Below, one piece after another: positions 35,309 to 44,126 of a stretch of 57,814 nucleotides of DNA; the first letter of the stretch is position 1; each line of letters begins with the position of its first letter. The notes below the pieces were generated by a model. It ran no database searches. It saw only the letters and a program-made list of their open reading frames with translations, and had not been told where the DNA came from. Both the position numbers and the translations under genes were made by a program. This DNA is from Spirulinaceae cyanobacterium SM2_1_0 (GTDB taxonomy: Bacteria; Cyanobacteriota; Cyanobacteriia; Cyanobacteriales; Spirulinaceae): assembly GCA_012031265.1 (NCBI GenBank), contig JAAUTY010000025.1, positions 1-57,814 of the forward strand, given 5' to 3'.

Positions 35309-36658
35309 TTAACTTCTACAGTCGGTGGCGAAGATCACCCGCAAGCGCGCCGCCATTCTCGCGGCAGCGCCGGGTTTGCCCATGCGGCGTTCGCCATTCT
35401 CCGCCACGACTTGCAACAAGTCGGGATTGGCGAGCATCCCGGCGATGGTTTTGCCCACTTGCGCCGGTTTCGGGACGAGAAACACCGAGGTTCCCAAGAG
35501 CCGTGTCTGCGCTTCGGCAAACTGCGGCGTGAACTGCGGGCCGCGACCCGGCAGGGTCACCACCGGCTTGCCGAGACCGACAAACTGTTCTGTCGCCGTG
35601 CCCGCGAGGGCGATCGCGAAGTCAGCGACCGTCAAGCAGCTATTATAAGCACTCTGCGTCAGCAATAATTGCACCGTGCGGGGCGGTAGGGTCGCGGCTT
35701 GGTAAGCGGTTAGCTCGCCTGGAAGCTGAGCGGGTGGCGGGCTGCTGGCTTGCGGCAGCGTAAATGAGATGGCGTTGGGGTCATAAAAGGGCAGTCCGGC
35801 GGGCAATGGGTCGAGATGTTGCCAGCCTTGCTGGTTCAGCGCCTGGATCAGGGGGTTGGTTTGCAGCGCTGGGGCGATCGCGCCGAGGGCGAGGAGCGAT
35901 CGCGCTGGCATGGCCGCCACTAGACTTTGCAAGGCGGCCAGAATCAGTTGCCAGTTGTTGTAGGCTTCAGGCGCGCGCGAGCCGGGTAGCAACAGCACCA
36001 CCAGCGGTCGTTGCGCGACGACCGCCGCATCGGCATTCGGTGACCAGTGCAGCGGCAATTCTGGCTGGATGCCATCCATCATCGGGTTGCCGAGGTCACT
36101 GGCAGGAATTTTAAATTGCTTCAAGACGCTAGCGGTGAGGGAGTCGCGGGGGAAGACGGCACGACAGCGCGATCGCGACATCAGCCAACGTTCCCAGGGC
36201 AAATAGACGGAGCCTGACCAACCTTCGAGACTGCGCGATCGCGATAGCCAACCCGCTTCATTGCGGAGGTAATACTCGGATTTTGCGGTGCCGACAAAGG
36301 CGTAGTCACAGCCGCTCAGCCAAGCGAATAACAGCGGCACAATGTCGCCCACTGCCAGGATTTTGCCTCCTTGCCGTCGCCACTGGCGCACTAGGCGATA
36401 CTGCGCCAGGGTCAATCCCAGCAAGCCGCCGCGCACGTCATTCCAGAGTTGTCGCCCATCCATATAGATGAAGCCGCCCGAGGGCATCGCCTTGACCGGG
36501 CCGCTGATCGGGATGTCGCTGCGAGCATAGGCGCGCCCTTCACCGACGAGTGGCAGGGCAGCCACCTCGATCGCGGGTGATTGCTGGCGCAACTGTTCGA
36601 GGATATTGACGGCGATCAGGTCTTCCCCGTGACCGTTGCTGAGACAAAGCAGTTTCAT
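35309..36658 (-). CDS. Lipid-A-disaccharide synthase-related protein
   Basis: The 449-residue protein begins MKLLCLSNGHGEDLIAVNIL and resembles the LpxB-related family (TIGR03492) found in cyanobacteria and plants. Typical segments are V-G-D-I-V-P-L-L-F-A, L-L-L-P-G-S-R-A-P-E-A and, near the end, G-T-A-T-E-Q-F-V-G-L-G-K-P-V-V-T-L-P-G. The fold is a GT-B glycosyltransferase, but true LpxB activity is doubtful because the family is divergent. It is the first gene of a likely operon with the GT2-TPR gene. Confidence 0.9.
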   Translation of the reverse strand: MKLLCLSNGHGEDLIAVNILEQLRQQSPAIEVAALPLVGEGRAYARSDIPISGPVKAMPSGGFIYMDGRQLWNDVRGGLLGLTLAQYRLVRQWRRQGGKILAVGDIVPLLFAWLSGCDYAFVGTAKSEYYLRNEAGWLSRSRSLEGWSGSVYLPWERWLMSRSRCRAVFPRDSLTASVLKQFKIPASDLGNPMMDGIQPELPLHWSPNADAAVVAQRPLVVLLLPGSRAPEAYNNWQLILAALQSLVAAMPARSLLALGAIAPALQTNPLIQALNQQGWQHLDPLPAGLPFYDPNAISFTLPQASSPPPAQLPGELTAYQAATLPPRTVQLLLTQSAYNSCLTVADFAIALAGTATEQFVGLGKPVVTLPGRGPQFTPQFAEAQTRLLGTSVFLVPKPAQVGKTIAGMLANPDLLQVVAENGERRMGKPGAAARMAARLRVIFATDCRS

Positions 36659-36954
36659 ACGACCCTTAGCGGCAGCTCAGACAGGCGAGCGGCAATTTTT
36701 CTCTCCTCATTATCAATGCGATCGCACCGCCGACAAGCACGGTTGGCGATCGCCGTGCCTACTTGCGGGTTCGGCTCCCATCCGTGACAGCGAGGGGATG
36801 TAACGACTGACCCGACGGCTCTAGCGAGGTGGCAGTTGGCTGGGAGCGCTGCTACTAGGCGGTGAAGAGTGGTGCTAAGGAAGCGCTGCTGGTTGCTCAG
36901 TCGAGAGGGAGCGAATGGCTCAGTGACCGGTCACGAGTGGAGCCAATGACCCAC

Positions 36955-37115
36955 ACAAAAACAGCAACTCAATCAGACTGGTTCGACCTTTCCTTGATTA
37001 CAGTTAGCCTACTTGGAGTTCTCAGGCTTGCTCACTACAGTCAGCGTACCTAGCGATTGCTCCCGAAGGGATTAGTAAAGGAAATCTGAACTTTCTAACG
37101 AGTTGCTGTTTTTGT
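36955..37115. repeat. MITE-like element A (16-bp perfect inverted ends)
   Basis: Left end ACAAAAACAGCAACTC (36955-36970) and right end GAGTTGCTGTTTTTGT (37100-37115) are exact inverted copies. The 129-bp interior has no gene. The ends are close to those of element B, about 450 bp away. Confidence 0.8.
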
Positions 37116-37324
37116 CGTTGGACGAGACAGATAGTAAATTAAACAGCGCTCTGTACCTCTTCTTAGTGAATGAACTGAACTCGGCTGCTATATCTGCCAG
37201 GGAAGCCTTTCAGTGGCTTCATTTACTAAATTAACACCTTTTTCTACGGTTGCGTTTGCACGCAAACAAAGTTTACAAGGGGTGGTCATGGCAAGGGGAT
37301 TGGCTGAGGAAGATGCGAGTGGAT

Positions 37325-37366
37325 TGGGGTGCATCCCACTTTGGCGTTACGGTTGCCCACTCTGCG
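37325..37366. repeat. 42-bp repeat, partner of 30939-30980
   Basis: This is the exact reverse complement of 30939-30980, lying between the two MITE-like elements. It begins TGGGGTGCATCCCACTTTGG. Confidence 0.85.
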
Positions 37367-37418
37367 GATGCTCCCGTAGACTGCCCGCCGGGATCACCAG
37401 AAAACCAACTCCGGCCAA

Positions 37419-37567
37419 GCAAAAACAGTAACCCGTTGAGAATCCTCACATTACTCCAGCTTGGCTATGATACTTTCTGAAGACCGGCAGGAGGTAGCCT
37501 ACGATCACCTGCGGGGTTACTTCCAGTTAGCGGGAGTTGAGATTTTCTACTGAGTTACTGTTTTTGC
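37419..37567. repeat. MITE-like element B (14-bp perfect inverted ends)
   Basis: Left end GCAAAAACAGTAAC (37419-37432) and right end GTTACTGTTTTTGC (37554-37567) are exact inverted copies. The interior (~120 bp) has GAGAATC near the left and GAGATTTTC near the right as an inner imperfect pair. No coding sequence is seen. Confidence 0.8.
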
Positions 37568-37767
37568 GTTTAGATGAGACAGATGGTAAATAAAACAGCA
37601 ATGTTTACCTCTCATTTACTGGTGTTTTTGGGAACCTGATTGGCTGTTTTATTCGCCAGTGAAGCTCTCTGGGCTTCAGTTCTTAATCTAGCATTAATCA
37701 GAAGTTAGACTCGCGATTGCAACCAAAGTTCATCCCTACGACAGCCTGTGCTTGCCGAGTTTGAAAA

Positions 37768-37821
37768 AACGTAACGCTAGTCTTGCTTGACCTGAACGTA
37801 ACGCTAGTCTTGCTTGACCTG
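37768..37821. repeat. 27-bp tandem duplication
   Basis: Two exact consecutive copies of a 27-bp unit beginning AACGTAACGCTAGTCTTGCT. Exact identity points to a recent duplication. Confidence 0.9.
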
Positions 37822-38136
37822 AGTGCCTGACCGATCTGCTTGGTATAAGTTGGGTTGGGTTGAGGCAACAAAACCCAACCCCAGCCAGCATTTAGTCACT
37901 CAATCTACGAGAGAATGGGCTTTTTGGGAGTTGTATCAGGCAGCTAGCCGCGCTGCTATCAAATGGCCAAGCTGAGGAACCGGGTTGATCGCGATCGCCC
38001 CACAATCCCCTGTCAGTCTTGGGATGATTGATGGCTCGGAGTCTGCTGGGCGATGCTTCAGGGGTTTACGGCGCTGCCGCTCCCTCCCAGCTCCCCCTGG
38101 AAAGGCTATGGAAAGCCTTATTCCGGCGTCACCAGT

Positions 38137-38946
38137 TCATGACGACGGCGGTGCGTCCAAGGTCAGAAAACGTTCCAGTGCGGTGGCGATCGCTGGGGGC
38201 CAGCGGCGTACCTCGCGCACCCAGTCGAGATTCCGGTAGCGGCTGTCCAAGCCGACGGCGGCGACCCAGTTGCTTTCGGCTTCGCCCTGGTTGCCTTGTA
38301 CCCAGAGGACAGCAGTGAGTGCCGCGCGAATGTCGGCAAAGACAGGGTAGCGGCGGGCGAGGCTACGCATTTCATGTAGAGCTTCGCGTTTTTGCCCGAT
38401 TTCATAAAGCGCGAGGGCACGGTTGGCCCGTGCGAAGGCAAAGTCGGGGGCAATCTCGGTAGCCCGCTCATAGTCGGCGATCGCCATGGCCCAGTCGCCT
38501 TGTCCAGCGGCAGCGTTGCCGCGATTGTTGTAGGCGAAGGCATCTTCGGGATCGATTTCTAAGACGCGATTGTAGTCGGCGATCGCGGCAGCCCAGTCTT
38601 GCTGGCGTTCATAAACCAAGCCGCGATTGAGATAAGGGTCGGGGGCGTCGGGCGCGAGTTGAATCGCTTGATTGTAGTCGGCGATCGCAGCGTCGAGTTT
38701 GTTCTGGCTGACCTCGACATTGCCGCGATTGCTCCAGACCGCCGGGTTGCTGGGAAAGCGCTCGATCAGCTGACTCCAGTAGTGCTCAGCCGTGGCAAAA
38801 TCGCCGCGCTCGGCCGCGGTAATCGCGTCGGCGGCGATCGCTTCGCCGCGATCCAGCTCAGCGGCGGTAATTTCCACCTGGGCACTCGCGGGGAACGCCA
38901 GGAACCAACAGCAAAGAAGCGAGCAGAGAGCAACAAGCCAGCGCAT
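38137..38946 (-). CDS. Exported TPR protein
   Basis: From ATG 38946 the 269-residue protein starts M-R-W-L-V-A-L-C-S-L-L-C-C-W-F-L-A-F-P-A-S-A-Q and has a clear signal peptide cleaved after A-S-A. About four or five TPR units follow (for example A-V-W-S-N-R-G-N-V-E-V-S-Q-N-K-L-D-A-A and P-D-P-Y-L-N-R-G-L-V-Y-E-R-Q), then a C-terminal domain of ~70 residues. Location is periplasm or thylakoid lumen. TPR proteins there often assist complex assembly; the client is unknown. Confidence 0.85.
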   Translation of the reverse strand: MRWLVALCSLLCCWFLAFPASAQVEITAAELDRGEAIAADAITAAERGDFATAEHYWSQLIERFPSNPAVWSNRGNVEVSQNKLDAAIADYNQAIQLAPDAPDPYLNRGLVYERQQDWAAAIADYNRVLEIDPEDAFAYNNRGNAAAGQGDWAMAIADYERATEIAPDFAFARANRALALYEIGQKREALHEMRSLARRYPVFADIRAALTAVLWVQGNQGEAESNWVAAVGLDSRYRNLDWVREVRRWPPAIATALERFLTLDAPPSS

Positions 38947-39096
38947 TTTTGAGTCTTGGAAAGGAGCGATCATTGCTGGCCATTATCAGGGATCAGCGGC
39001 GATCGCGCCCAAAGTAGTTTATTCGTACTGAAAATTGAGCCAGTGAGTCGCTACCATAGAAACGCACCTGTTGACACGGCCCCTAATACCTCCTTC

Positions 39097-39846
39097 ATGA
39101 GCGATCGCCGCACCGCATCTCCCCTCCAGCGTCTCCTGACGCCACTGCAATTCCTCCTCTGGGCCGGAACTGGCAGTGCCCTCCTTTTCCTGGCGCTGGC
39201 CCTAGCGGATCTGCGTCAGGCGGGCACGAGTGTCTCAGCCAGCGTTGATCGCTGGCTGAATCCCACTCCAGCTCAGCCGGAGATTGATCCCAGCACCGCC
39301 ATTGTCCAGCAAATTCGCCATGCTAGCGAGCTGACCACCGCTGTCATGGCGATGGAAACCGTCATCCCGACGCGCAAAGATCGCAAGCTCGGCGAGCTGC
39401 GCGTCGGGACGACGCGCTTGCTCTACATTGCCCGTGGCGAGGTGGAGGCAGGGATCGACCTCAGCCAAGTTGCGGAGACTGATGTAACCATCATGGGTGA
39501 TACGGTTCAAGTGCAGTTGCCGCCGCCGCAGATTCTCGATAGCCAGCTTGACCTCGAGCGATCACAAGTCTACGACTATGATCGCGGCTTCCTCAGCCTC
39601 GGCCCCGATGCCGCCCCCGAGCTGCAAACCCTAGCGCAGCAGGCGACCCTCGAACGCATGGTGCGGGCGGCCTGCCAGCAAGGACTGCTCGACCGCGCCA
39701 ATGAGCGAGCCGAGATCGTGATCGCCCAGCTTCTCAATCTCAGTGGTCAGGTGAATGTCGAGGCGATCGCCACCCCCCCTGACCCAGCAACTTGCGCCCG
39801 CGTGCCGGTTGCCGAGGAGCCAGCATCATCGCCAGCAGATAGCTGA
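39097..39846 (+). CDS. DUF4230 family protein
   Basis: The ATG at 39097 gives M-S-D-R-R-T-A-S-P-L-Q-R-L-L and a 249-residue protein. An N-terminal membrane helix is L-W-A-G-T-G-S-A-L-L-F-L-A-L-A-L-A. The DUF4230 core follows (L-R-V-G-T-T-R-L-L-Y-I-A-R-G-E-V-E-A-G-I-D-L, D-T-V-Q-V-Q-L-P-P-P). Members are membrane-anchored proteins of unknown function. It ends 80 bp before the tldD start and may be cotranscribed with it. Confidence 0.8.
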   Translation: MSDRRTASPLQRLLTPLQFLLWAGTGSALLFLALALADLRQAGTSVSASVDRWLNPTPAQPEIDPSTAIVQQIRHASELTTAVMAMETVIPTRKDRKLGELRVGTTRLLYIARGEVEAGIDLSQVAETDVTIMGDTVQVQLPPPQILDSQLDLERSQVYDYDRGFLSLGPDAAPELQTLAQQATLERMVRAACQQGLLDRANERAEIVIAQLLNLSGQVNVEAIATPPDPATCARVPVAEEPASSPADS

Positions 39847-39926
39847 GCCAATCGCCAAACAGGAATCAGAGCCTTTTGCTAAACTAAGTGACCAGTACGA
39901 TCCCCAACGCGCAAGCTTCATTCACC

Positions 39927-41396
39927 ATGGCACCCACGCTTCTGATTGCCGAGAATCTGCCCAAGCTCAACTATGCGGCCAACGCCGAACGCTTCGATCT
40001 AACCTGGGAGGCACCCCTTTCGACCTTATTGGGCCTAGGACGGGCGGCGGGAGCCGACTTGGTGGAATTCTTCCTAGAGCGCGTCAGTTACATCAGTTGC
40101 TTGGCGGAACAGGACGCGATCACCAGCATCTCCCCCAAGCTCTCCACTGGGGCAGGTGTGCGCGTCTTCCGGGGTAAAGCTGATTGCTACGTCAGCACCA
40201 ATGACCTCTCCTTCACCGGTCTGAAAGCCGCCCTCGAAAAAGCACTCTCGATCCTCGGTCTCGACTTACCCGTCCCCAGCGCCCACGTCCCCGAGATTTG
40301 TCTGGAGCTACTGCGCGACTACGCAACCGCCCGGTCAAAGGATGACTGGCTCGCCGCGAGTAGCTCGATGCAAGAAATGGGGGACGTCTTGTTGGGTGCG
40401 AGCGATCGCCTCGGTCGCTACGGCAGCCATGTCCAGTCTCGCCGCGCCATGTACTTCCGCGACTGGCAAGAAGTCCTGGTAGCAGCAAGCGATGGCACCT
40501 TTGCCCGCGACATTCGCCTCACCCAGTCGGTCGGCGGCAGCTTGCTCTGCGCCGATGGCGAACACCGCACCTCGATCGGCAAGCGCGATGGCAACACCAG
40601 CGATCCCAGTTTCCTGCGGCAGTGGAACTACGATGCGTTTGCGGCTGAAGTCGCTGAGAGCGCTGGCAAAATGCTCTACGCCGATTATGTGGAGTCTGGA
40701 ACCTACCCAATTGTGATGGCGAACCACTTTGGTGGCGTCATTTTCCACGAAGCCTGTGGTCATCTACTCGAAACGACGCAGATCGAGCGGGGCACGACAC
40801 CGTTTATTGACAAGAAGGGTGAGAAAATCGCTCATGCAAGCCTCACCGCTTGGGACGAAGGCCGCACCACCGACGCCTTCGGCACCATTGACATGGATGA
40901 TGAGGGAATGCCGACCCAACGCACGCTGCTGATTGAAAATGGGGTGCTCAAAAACTTCCTATCAGATCGGGCTGGCTCGATGCGAACTGGACATCCCCGC
41001 ACCGGCAGCGGTCGCCGCCAGAGCTATGCCTACGCCGCCGCTTCACGAATGCGGAACACCTACATTGCTCCGGGTGACTACACGACGGAAGAGATTTTCA
41101 GTTCCATCGATCAAGGCATTTACTGCAAGAAAATGGGCGGTGGCAGTGTCGGCCCAACCGGGGAATTTAACTTTGGTGTCGATGAGGCTTACTTGATCGA
41201 AAATGGCAAGTTAACGAAGCCGTTGAAAGGGGCGATCCTGATTGGCGAAGCGAAGGAAATCATGCAAAAGATTTCGATGTGCTCGCAGGATCTCAGCCTT
41301 GCACCGGGCTTCTGCGGCTCGGTCAGTGGGAGCATCTATGTCACCGTCGGTCAGCCACACATCAAGGTAGACGTGATCACCGTGGGCGGACGTTGA
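39927..41396 (+). CDS. tldD: TldD/PmbA family metalloprotease
   Basis: This is TldD, the catalytic half of the TldD-PmbA protease that processes modified peptides and antitoxins. The zinc motif H-E-A-C-G-H is present (about residue 275) in [10 protein letters not shown]. The surrounding region G-T-I-D-M-D-D-E-G and [13 protein letters not shown] is typical. The product has 489 residues from ATG 39927, or 502 from the in-frame start at 39888. A PmbA partner is not in this window. Confidence 0.92.
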   Translation: MAPTLLIAENLPKLNYAANAERFDLTWEAPLSTLLGLGRAAGADLVEFFLERVSYISCLAEQDAITSISPKLSTGAGVRVFRGKADCYVSTNDLSFTGLKAALEKALSILGLDLPVPSAHVPEICLELLRDYATARSKDDWLAASSSMQEMGDVLLGASDRLGRYGSHVQSRRAMYFRDWQEVLVAASDGTFARDIRLTQSVGGSLLCADGEHRTSIGKRDGNTSDPSFLRQWNYDAFAAEVAESAGKMLYADYVESGTYPIVMANHFGGVIFHEACGHLLETTQIERGTTPFIDKKGEKIAHASLTAWDEGRTTDAFGTIDMDDEGMPTQRTLLIENGVLKNFLSDRAGSMRTGHPRTGSGRRQSYAYAAASRMRNTYIAPGDYTTEEIFSSIDQGIYCKKMGGGSVGPTGEFNFGVDEAYLIENGKLTKPLKGAILIGEAKEIMQKISMCSQDLSLAPGFCGSVSGSIYVTVGQPHIKVDVITVGGR

Positions 41397-41905
41397 TCAG
41401 CCACGACTGAGTTGTTCAAAGGTGCTGGTACGGAAGCTGGCGATGGGAGCGTCCCAGATTGCTAGCCCCAGGTTCTCACGAAACAGGCTGATGCCTCCGA
41501 CACGCTAGGGCGAACGCCAACGCCCCAAAGCCCTCTTCCAAGCTGGAAGAGGGCTTTGGGGTGAGGATTGCCAAACTGGGATGTACTCTAGAACTTGAGG
41601 CAGCAGTCTGCGGAAACTCGATGGTAACCTCTACACTCTATAGAATCGCAATCGAATCCAACCAGACTGCTGATGCGCGTTATACGCCAAGATGACATCA
41701 TTGCGATCCACAAAGCCGATCTCCCCCAATACAAAAAGTCTGGCTCGGTCGTCCGCAATACCTAAACTGCCGAGCCATTCTCAATTACGGGGTTATCCCT
41801 GCCTGAGCTGATCCTAAAAATCTGTTCGGAGTGTTGACTAGGATCAAACCGGATTCACGCCGACTAGCCACAACGCCACTGGCTGCTAAAAATTCTGGCT
41901 GCGTT
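41397..41905. other. Intergenic region with a strong hairpin
   Basis: About 510 bp between tldD and the convergent NYN-domain gene. It contains the perfect hairpin at 41523-41561 and a GGGATG-type repeat fragment at 41577. A 30-codon frame at 41673 (M-R-V-I-R-Q-D-D-I-I-A-I-H-K-A-D) is too short to call. Confidence 0.5.
41523..41561. terminator. 18-bp perfect hairpin downstream of tldD
   Basis: CCCCAAAGCCCTCTTCCA pairs exactly with TGGAAGAGGGCTTTGGGG around a 3-nt loop. No T-run follows on either side. It resembles the hairpins at 30850-30909 in having an AGCT core, so it may be a mobile repeat that also blocks transcription. Confidence 0.6.
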
Positions 41906-42454
41906 TCACTGGGGCGATCGCCATTGCGCCAGCCGTTCCTGAGCGCGAGGATCCAGGTAATTGGCCAACAAGCGGCGACGGGGGCGCGGCTGAGTGGCTT
42001 GGCGACGTTGGGCACGCCACTGTACTTGTTCAACCACCCGCGCCAGTTCGTCGGCTGACCACCACTGAGCGCCGTAGCCGGTGGTCGTCTGCTGCTGAGC
42101 GCGATCCGAGGTCGCGACGACAATCCGCTGATAGCGTCGTGCCGTGCTGCGTCGCGAAAAATCGGCGCAGACTTTTTCAATGTAGGTATCCGCCGTCTGC
42201 CCAAAATCGGTGTAGTGGACGTGGAAGGTCTCAGAAAAAATCTCTTGGCTGCTCTGACCGCGTTGGTAGTGGGCATCGAAGACGACGCGCCCGTGCATTC
42301 CCGCCAGGGCAGCGTAATTGATCAGCGTCTCGACCAACTGACGGCGAGCTGACTCCAGCCCGTCGCGATCGCGTCGTAACTGCAACGACGACCAAGCGCC
42401 GATAATGTTGTAGCCATCCACCAGTAGCAGGGTGGGGAGAGAAGCGGTCGCCAC
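41906..42454 (-). CDS. NYN-domain (YacP/Rae1-type) ribonuclease
   Basis: The 182-residue protein begins M-A-T-A-S-L-P-T-L-L-L-V-D-G-Y-N-I-I-G-A-W, the NYN/PIN-fold opening with the catalytic aspartate. Conserved acidic sites follow: V-V-F-D-A-H-Y, the T-A-D-T-Y-I-E-K segment and I-V-V-A-T-S-D-R-A-Q. B. subtilis Rae1 (YacP) cleaves mRNA on the ribosome; this protein is the cyanobacterial counterpart of that family. The C-terminus is basic and arginine-rich, consistent with RNA binding. Confidence 0.87.
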   Translation of the reverse strand: MATASLPTLLLVDGYNIIGAWSSLQLRRDRDGLESARRQLVETLINYAALAGMHGRVVFDAHYQRGQSSQEIFSETFHVHYTDFGQTADTYIEKVCADFSRRSTARRYQRIVVATSDRAQQQTTTGYGAQWWSADELARVVEQVQWRAQRRQATQPRPRRRLLANYLDPRAQERLAQWRSPQ

Positions 42455-42557
42455 AGTTACCTCAGTTCAGGCGTCGATAACGATTGAGCGAAATAGTGCT
42501 CGCGCTTCAATGCTAACAATAATTTAAGAATTGTTGCTCAATGCTGAGCTAGCATCG

Positions 42558-43115
42558 ATGAGAATCTACGGCAATCGCCAACTCAAAACCTTGCCGGGAC
42601 AGGCTACCCGACCGACGACGGCGCGCGTGCGCGAAGCCGTCTTCAATATCTGGCAGGGTGAGATCGCGGGCTGCCGCTGGCTTGACCTCTGTGCGGGCAA
42701 TGGCACGATGGGCGCGGAAGCCCTCTGTCGCGGGGCGGCCACCGTCGTCGGCATCGAGCAAGCGGGACGCGCCTGCCAAATTAGCCGCCATAACTGGCAG
42801 CAGGTCGCCCGGGTGGAACAGGAGTGGCGAATATTACGGGGCGACGTCCGCCAGCGCCTGCTGGATTTGAGCGGGCAGGTGTTTGACCGCATCTATTTCG
42901 ATCCGCCCTATGACAGTGGTTTGTACGAGACTGTGATCGCGGCGATCGCCACTGAGCAAATCCTCGCTCCTGACGGCGAGCTGGCGGTCGAGTACAGCGC
43001 CGATTGTTGGCAGGCAGGGGCGATCGCCAGCCTCGCCCCCAGCCGCCACAAGCATTACAGCCGCACCAGCCTTGTGTTCTATCGCTGGGCGACCCCACCG
43101 GCAGCCATCACTTGA
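42558..43115 (+). CDS. rsmD: 16S rRNA (guanine966-N2)-methyltransferase
   Basis: RsmD methylates G966 of 16S rRNA during 30S assembly. The ATG at 42558 gives M-R-I-Y-G-N-R-Q-L-K-T-L-P-G, the usual N-terminus. The SAM site D-L-C-A-G-N-G-T-M-G-A-E-A-L and the catalytic D-P-P-Y motif (Y-F-D-P-P-Y-D) are intact, as is R-E-A-V-F-N-I-W after the N-terminal T-R-P-T-T-A-R. The product is 185 residues, normal length. Divergent from the NYN gene. Confidence 0.93.
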   Translation: MRIYGNRQLKTLPGQATRPTTARVREAVFNIWQGEIAGCRWLDLCAGNGTMGAEALCRGAATVVGIEQAGRACQISRHNWQQVARVEQEWRILRGDVRQRLLDLSGQVFDRIYFDPPYDSGLYETVIAAIATEQILAPDGELAVEYSADCWQAGAIASLAPSRHKHYSRTSLVFYRWATPPAAIT

Positions 43116-43157
43116 GCGCCCCAGGGCGAGGCGCTAGCTACCACGGTCGATTCATGG

Positions 43158-43274
43158 CTAGTCCACGCCCAGTTGGTCACCGCGCTTGTACTGCATATAG
43201 GCCGCGAAAAAAAGACCGAGCAGCGTGATGGTCACGAGCCCGAGCACCATGCCAAGTAAAAGGGGTTCAATCAT
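43158..43274 (-). CDS. petG: Cytochrome b6f complex subunit V
   Basis: A 38-residue frame reads [21 protein letters not shown], then [17 protein letters not shown]. This is PetG: a single membrane helix preceded by I-E-P-L and followed by the conserved Y-x-R-G-D-Q-L. It is an essential small subunit of the cytochrome b6f complex in the thylakoid membrane. It lies opposite cytM (start to start ~300 bp) and converges with rsmD. Too short for automatic calling at common cut-offs. Confidence 0.95.
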   Translation of the reverse strand: MIEPLLLGMVLGLVTITLLGLFFAAYMQYKRGDQLGVD

Positions 43275-43574
43275 TAGGATTTGTGTTGCCTCGTATCGCG
43301 TTACGTTTCTTCATCCTACCTGCCCGTGGAGCCGCAAGCATCACCAGTCAGGCTGGCAACTGTTGCGTTTTCTTAAGCAAGCCACTTGTGCGGGCGACTG
43401 CCTCTCCCTTGCACTCACTCGCTACAAATCTTAAGCTATGTTTATCAATTGCAATAATTTGTCGGCATAACACTCATGATTTAGATCCGAGTGGTCGCAG
43501 CGTGGACTCGCCCCGTGAGATTGTGACACCGCTGATTCCGAACAACAGTATTCGTTGTAGATTCTACAAATTTA
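43275..43574. other. petG-cytM divergent promoter region
   Basis: This 300-bp region contains no gene and separates the divergent petG and cytM genes. It must carry both promoters. The AT-rich part near 43430-43560 is the likely cytM promoter side; I could not fix boxes by eye. Confidence 0.5.
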
Positions 43575-43949
43575 GTGAATAACTCGTCAGTACAACCTCA
43601 AACCATCTGGCAGCGGTTCGCGGTAATCGCGGCGTTTGTCTTGCTGCTCGTCGGGGCTGTACTGGCTGGCGTGTATTGGTTCAAGTCTAGCGATCCCTAT
43701 ATCCAGGAAGTGCTGTCGCTTCCGGGCGATCCCCAGCAGGGTCAAGCCATCTACACCATCAACTGTGCGGGTTGCCACGGCAGCGAGGCGAATGGCAATG
43801 TCGGCCCTGGTCTGCACAATGTCTCGCATCACAAGTCGCCGACGGCGCTGATTCAGCAGGTGACCAGCGGCAAAACCCCGCCCATGCCCCAGTTCCAGCC
43901 GCGACCGCAAGCGATGGCGGACTTGCTGAGTTATCTCGAGCAGTTGTGA
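43575..43949 (+). CDS. cytM: Cytochrome c, CytM type
   Basis: The 124-residue protein has one N-terminal membrane anchor (F-A-V-I-A-A-F-V-L-L-L-V-G-A-V-L-A), followed by S-D-P-Y-I-Q-E-V-L-S-L. The heme site is C-A-G-C-H-G. The methionine ligand candidate is in P-P-M-P-Q-F-Q, and the end M-A-D-L-L-S-Y-L-E-Q-L is typical of CytM. It is a single-heme c-type cytochrome of cyanobacteria linked to respiration/photosynthesis balance. The start is GTG. Confidence 0.88.
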   Translation: MNNSSVQPQTIWQRFAVIAAFVLLLVGAVLAGVYWFKSSDPYIQEVLSLPGDPQQGQAIYTINCAGCHGSEANGNVGPGLHNVSHHKSPTALIQQVTSGKTPPMPQFQPRPQAMADLLSYLEQL

Positions 43950-43970
43950 GCGGAGTGGCTGGTTCGGCCC

Positions 43971-44023
43971 GCGATCGCCCCGTGACGGCGGCTCACCCCG
44001 GTCAAAAATTCTGGGGCGATCGC
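43971..44023. terminator. HIP1-based hairpin after cytM
   Basis: GCGATCGCCCC (43971-43981) pairs perfectly with GGGGCGATCGC (44013-44023), with a 31-nt loop. It starts 21 bp after the cytM stop and could end that transcript. There is no T-run. Confidence 0.5.
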
Positions 44024-44126
44024 GGTCGCAAAATCCAGGTCACCGATGCGCTACACTCAAGCCACTGAGAGGTTTAGCGGCGGTTCCGCACTGACTCACT
44101 TTCGTTGTTATTAGCCATTGTTGCCG

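Larger units (their letters stand above)
36659..38136. other. 1.5-kb non-coding, repeat-rich region
   Basis: I find no convincing gene here. The region contains two MITE-like elements (36955-37115 and 37419-37567), one arm of the 42-bp inverted repeat (37325-37366) and a 27-bp tandem duplication (37768-37821). The ~60 bp after each MITE are also similar (GAGACAGAT followed by a TAAAACAGC-like tract), so a larger unit was probably duplicated. Composition is more AT-rich than the flanking genes. Confidence 0.7.

Noticed and set aside
41673-41763. 30-codon frame starting M-R-V-I-R-Q-D-D-I-I
   Set aside because: Too short, no ribosome-binding site or family match; lies in a repeat-bearing intergenic region.
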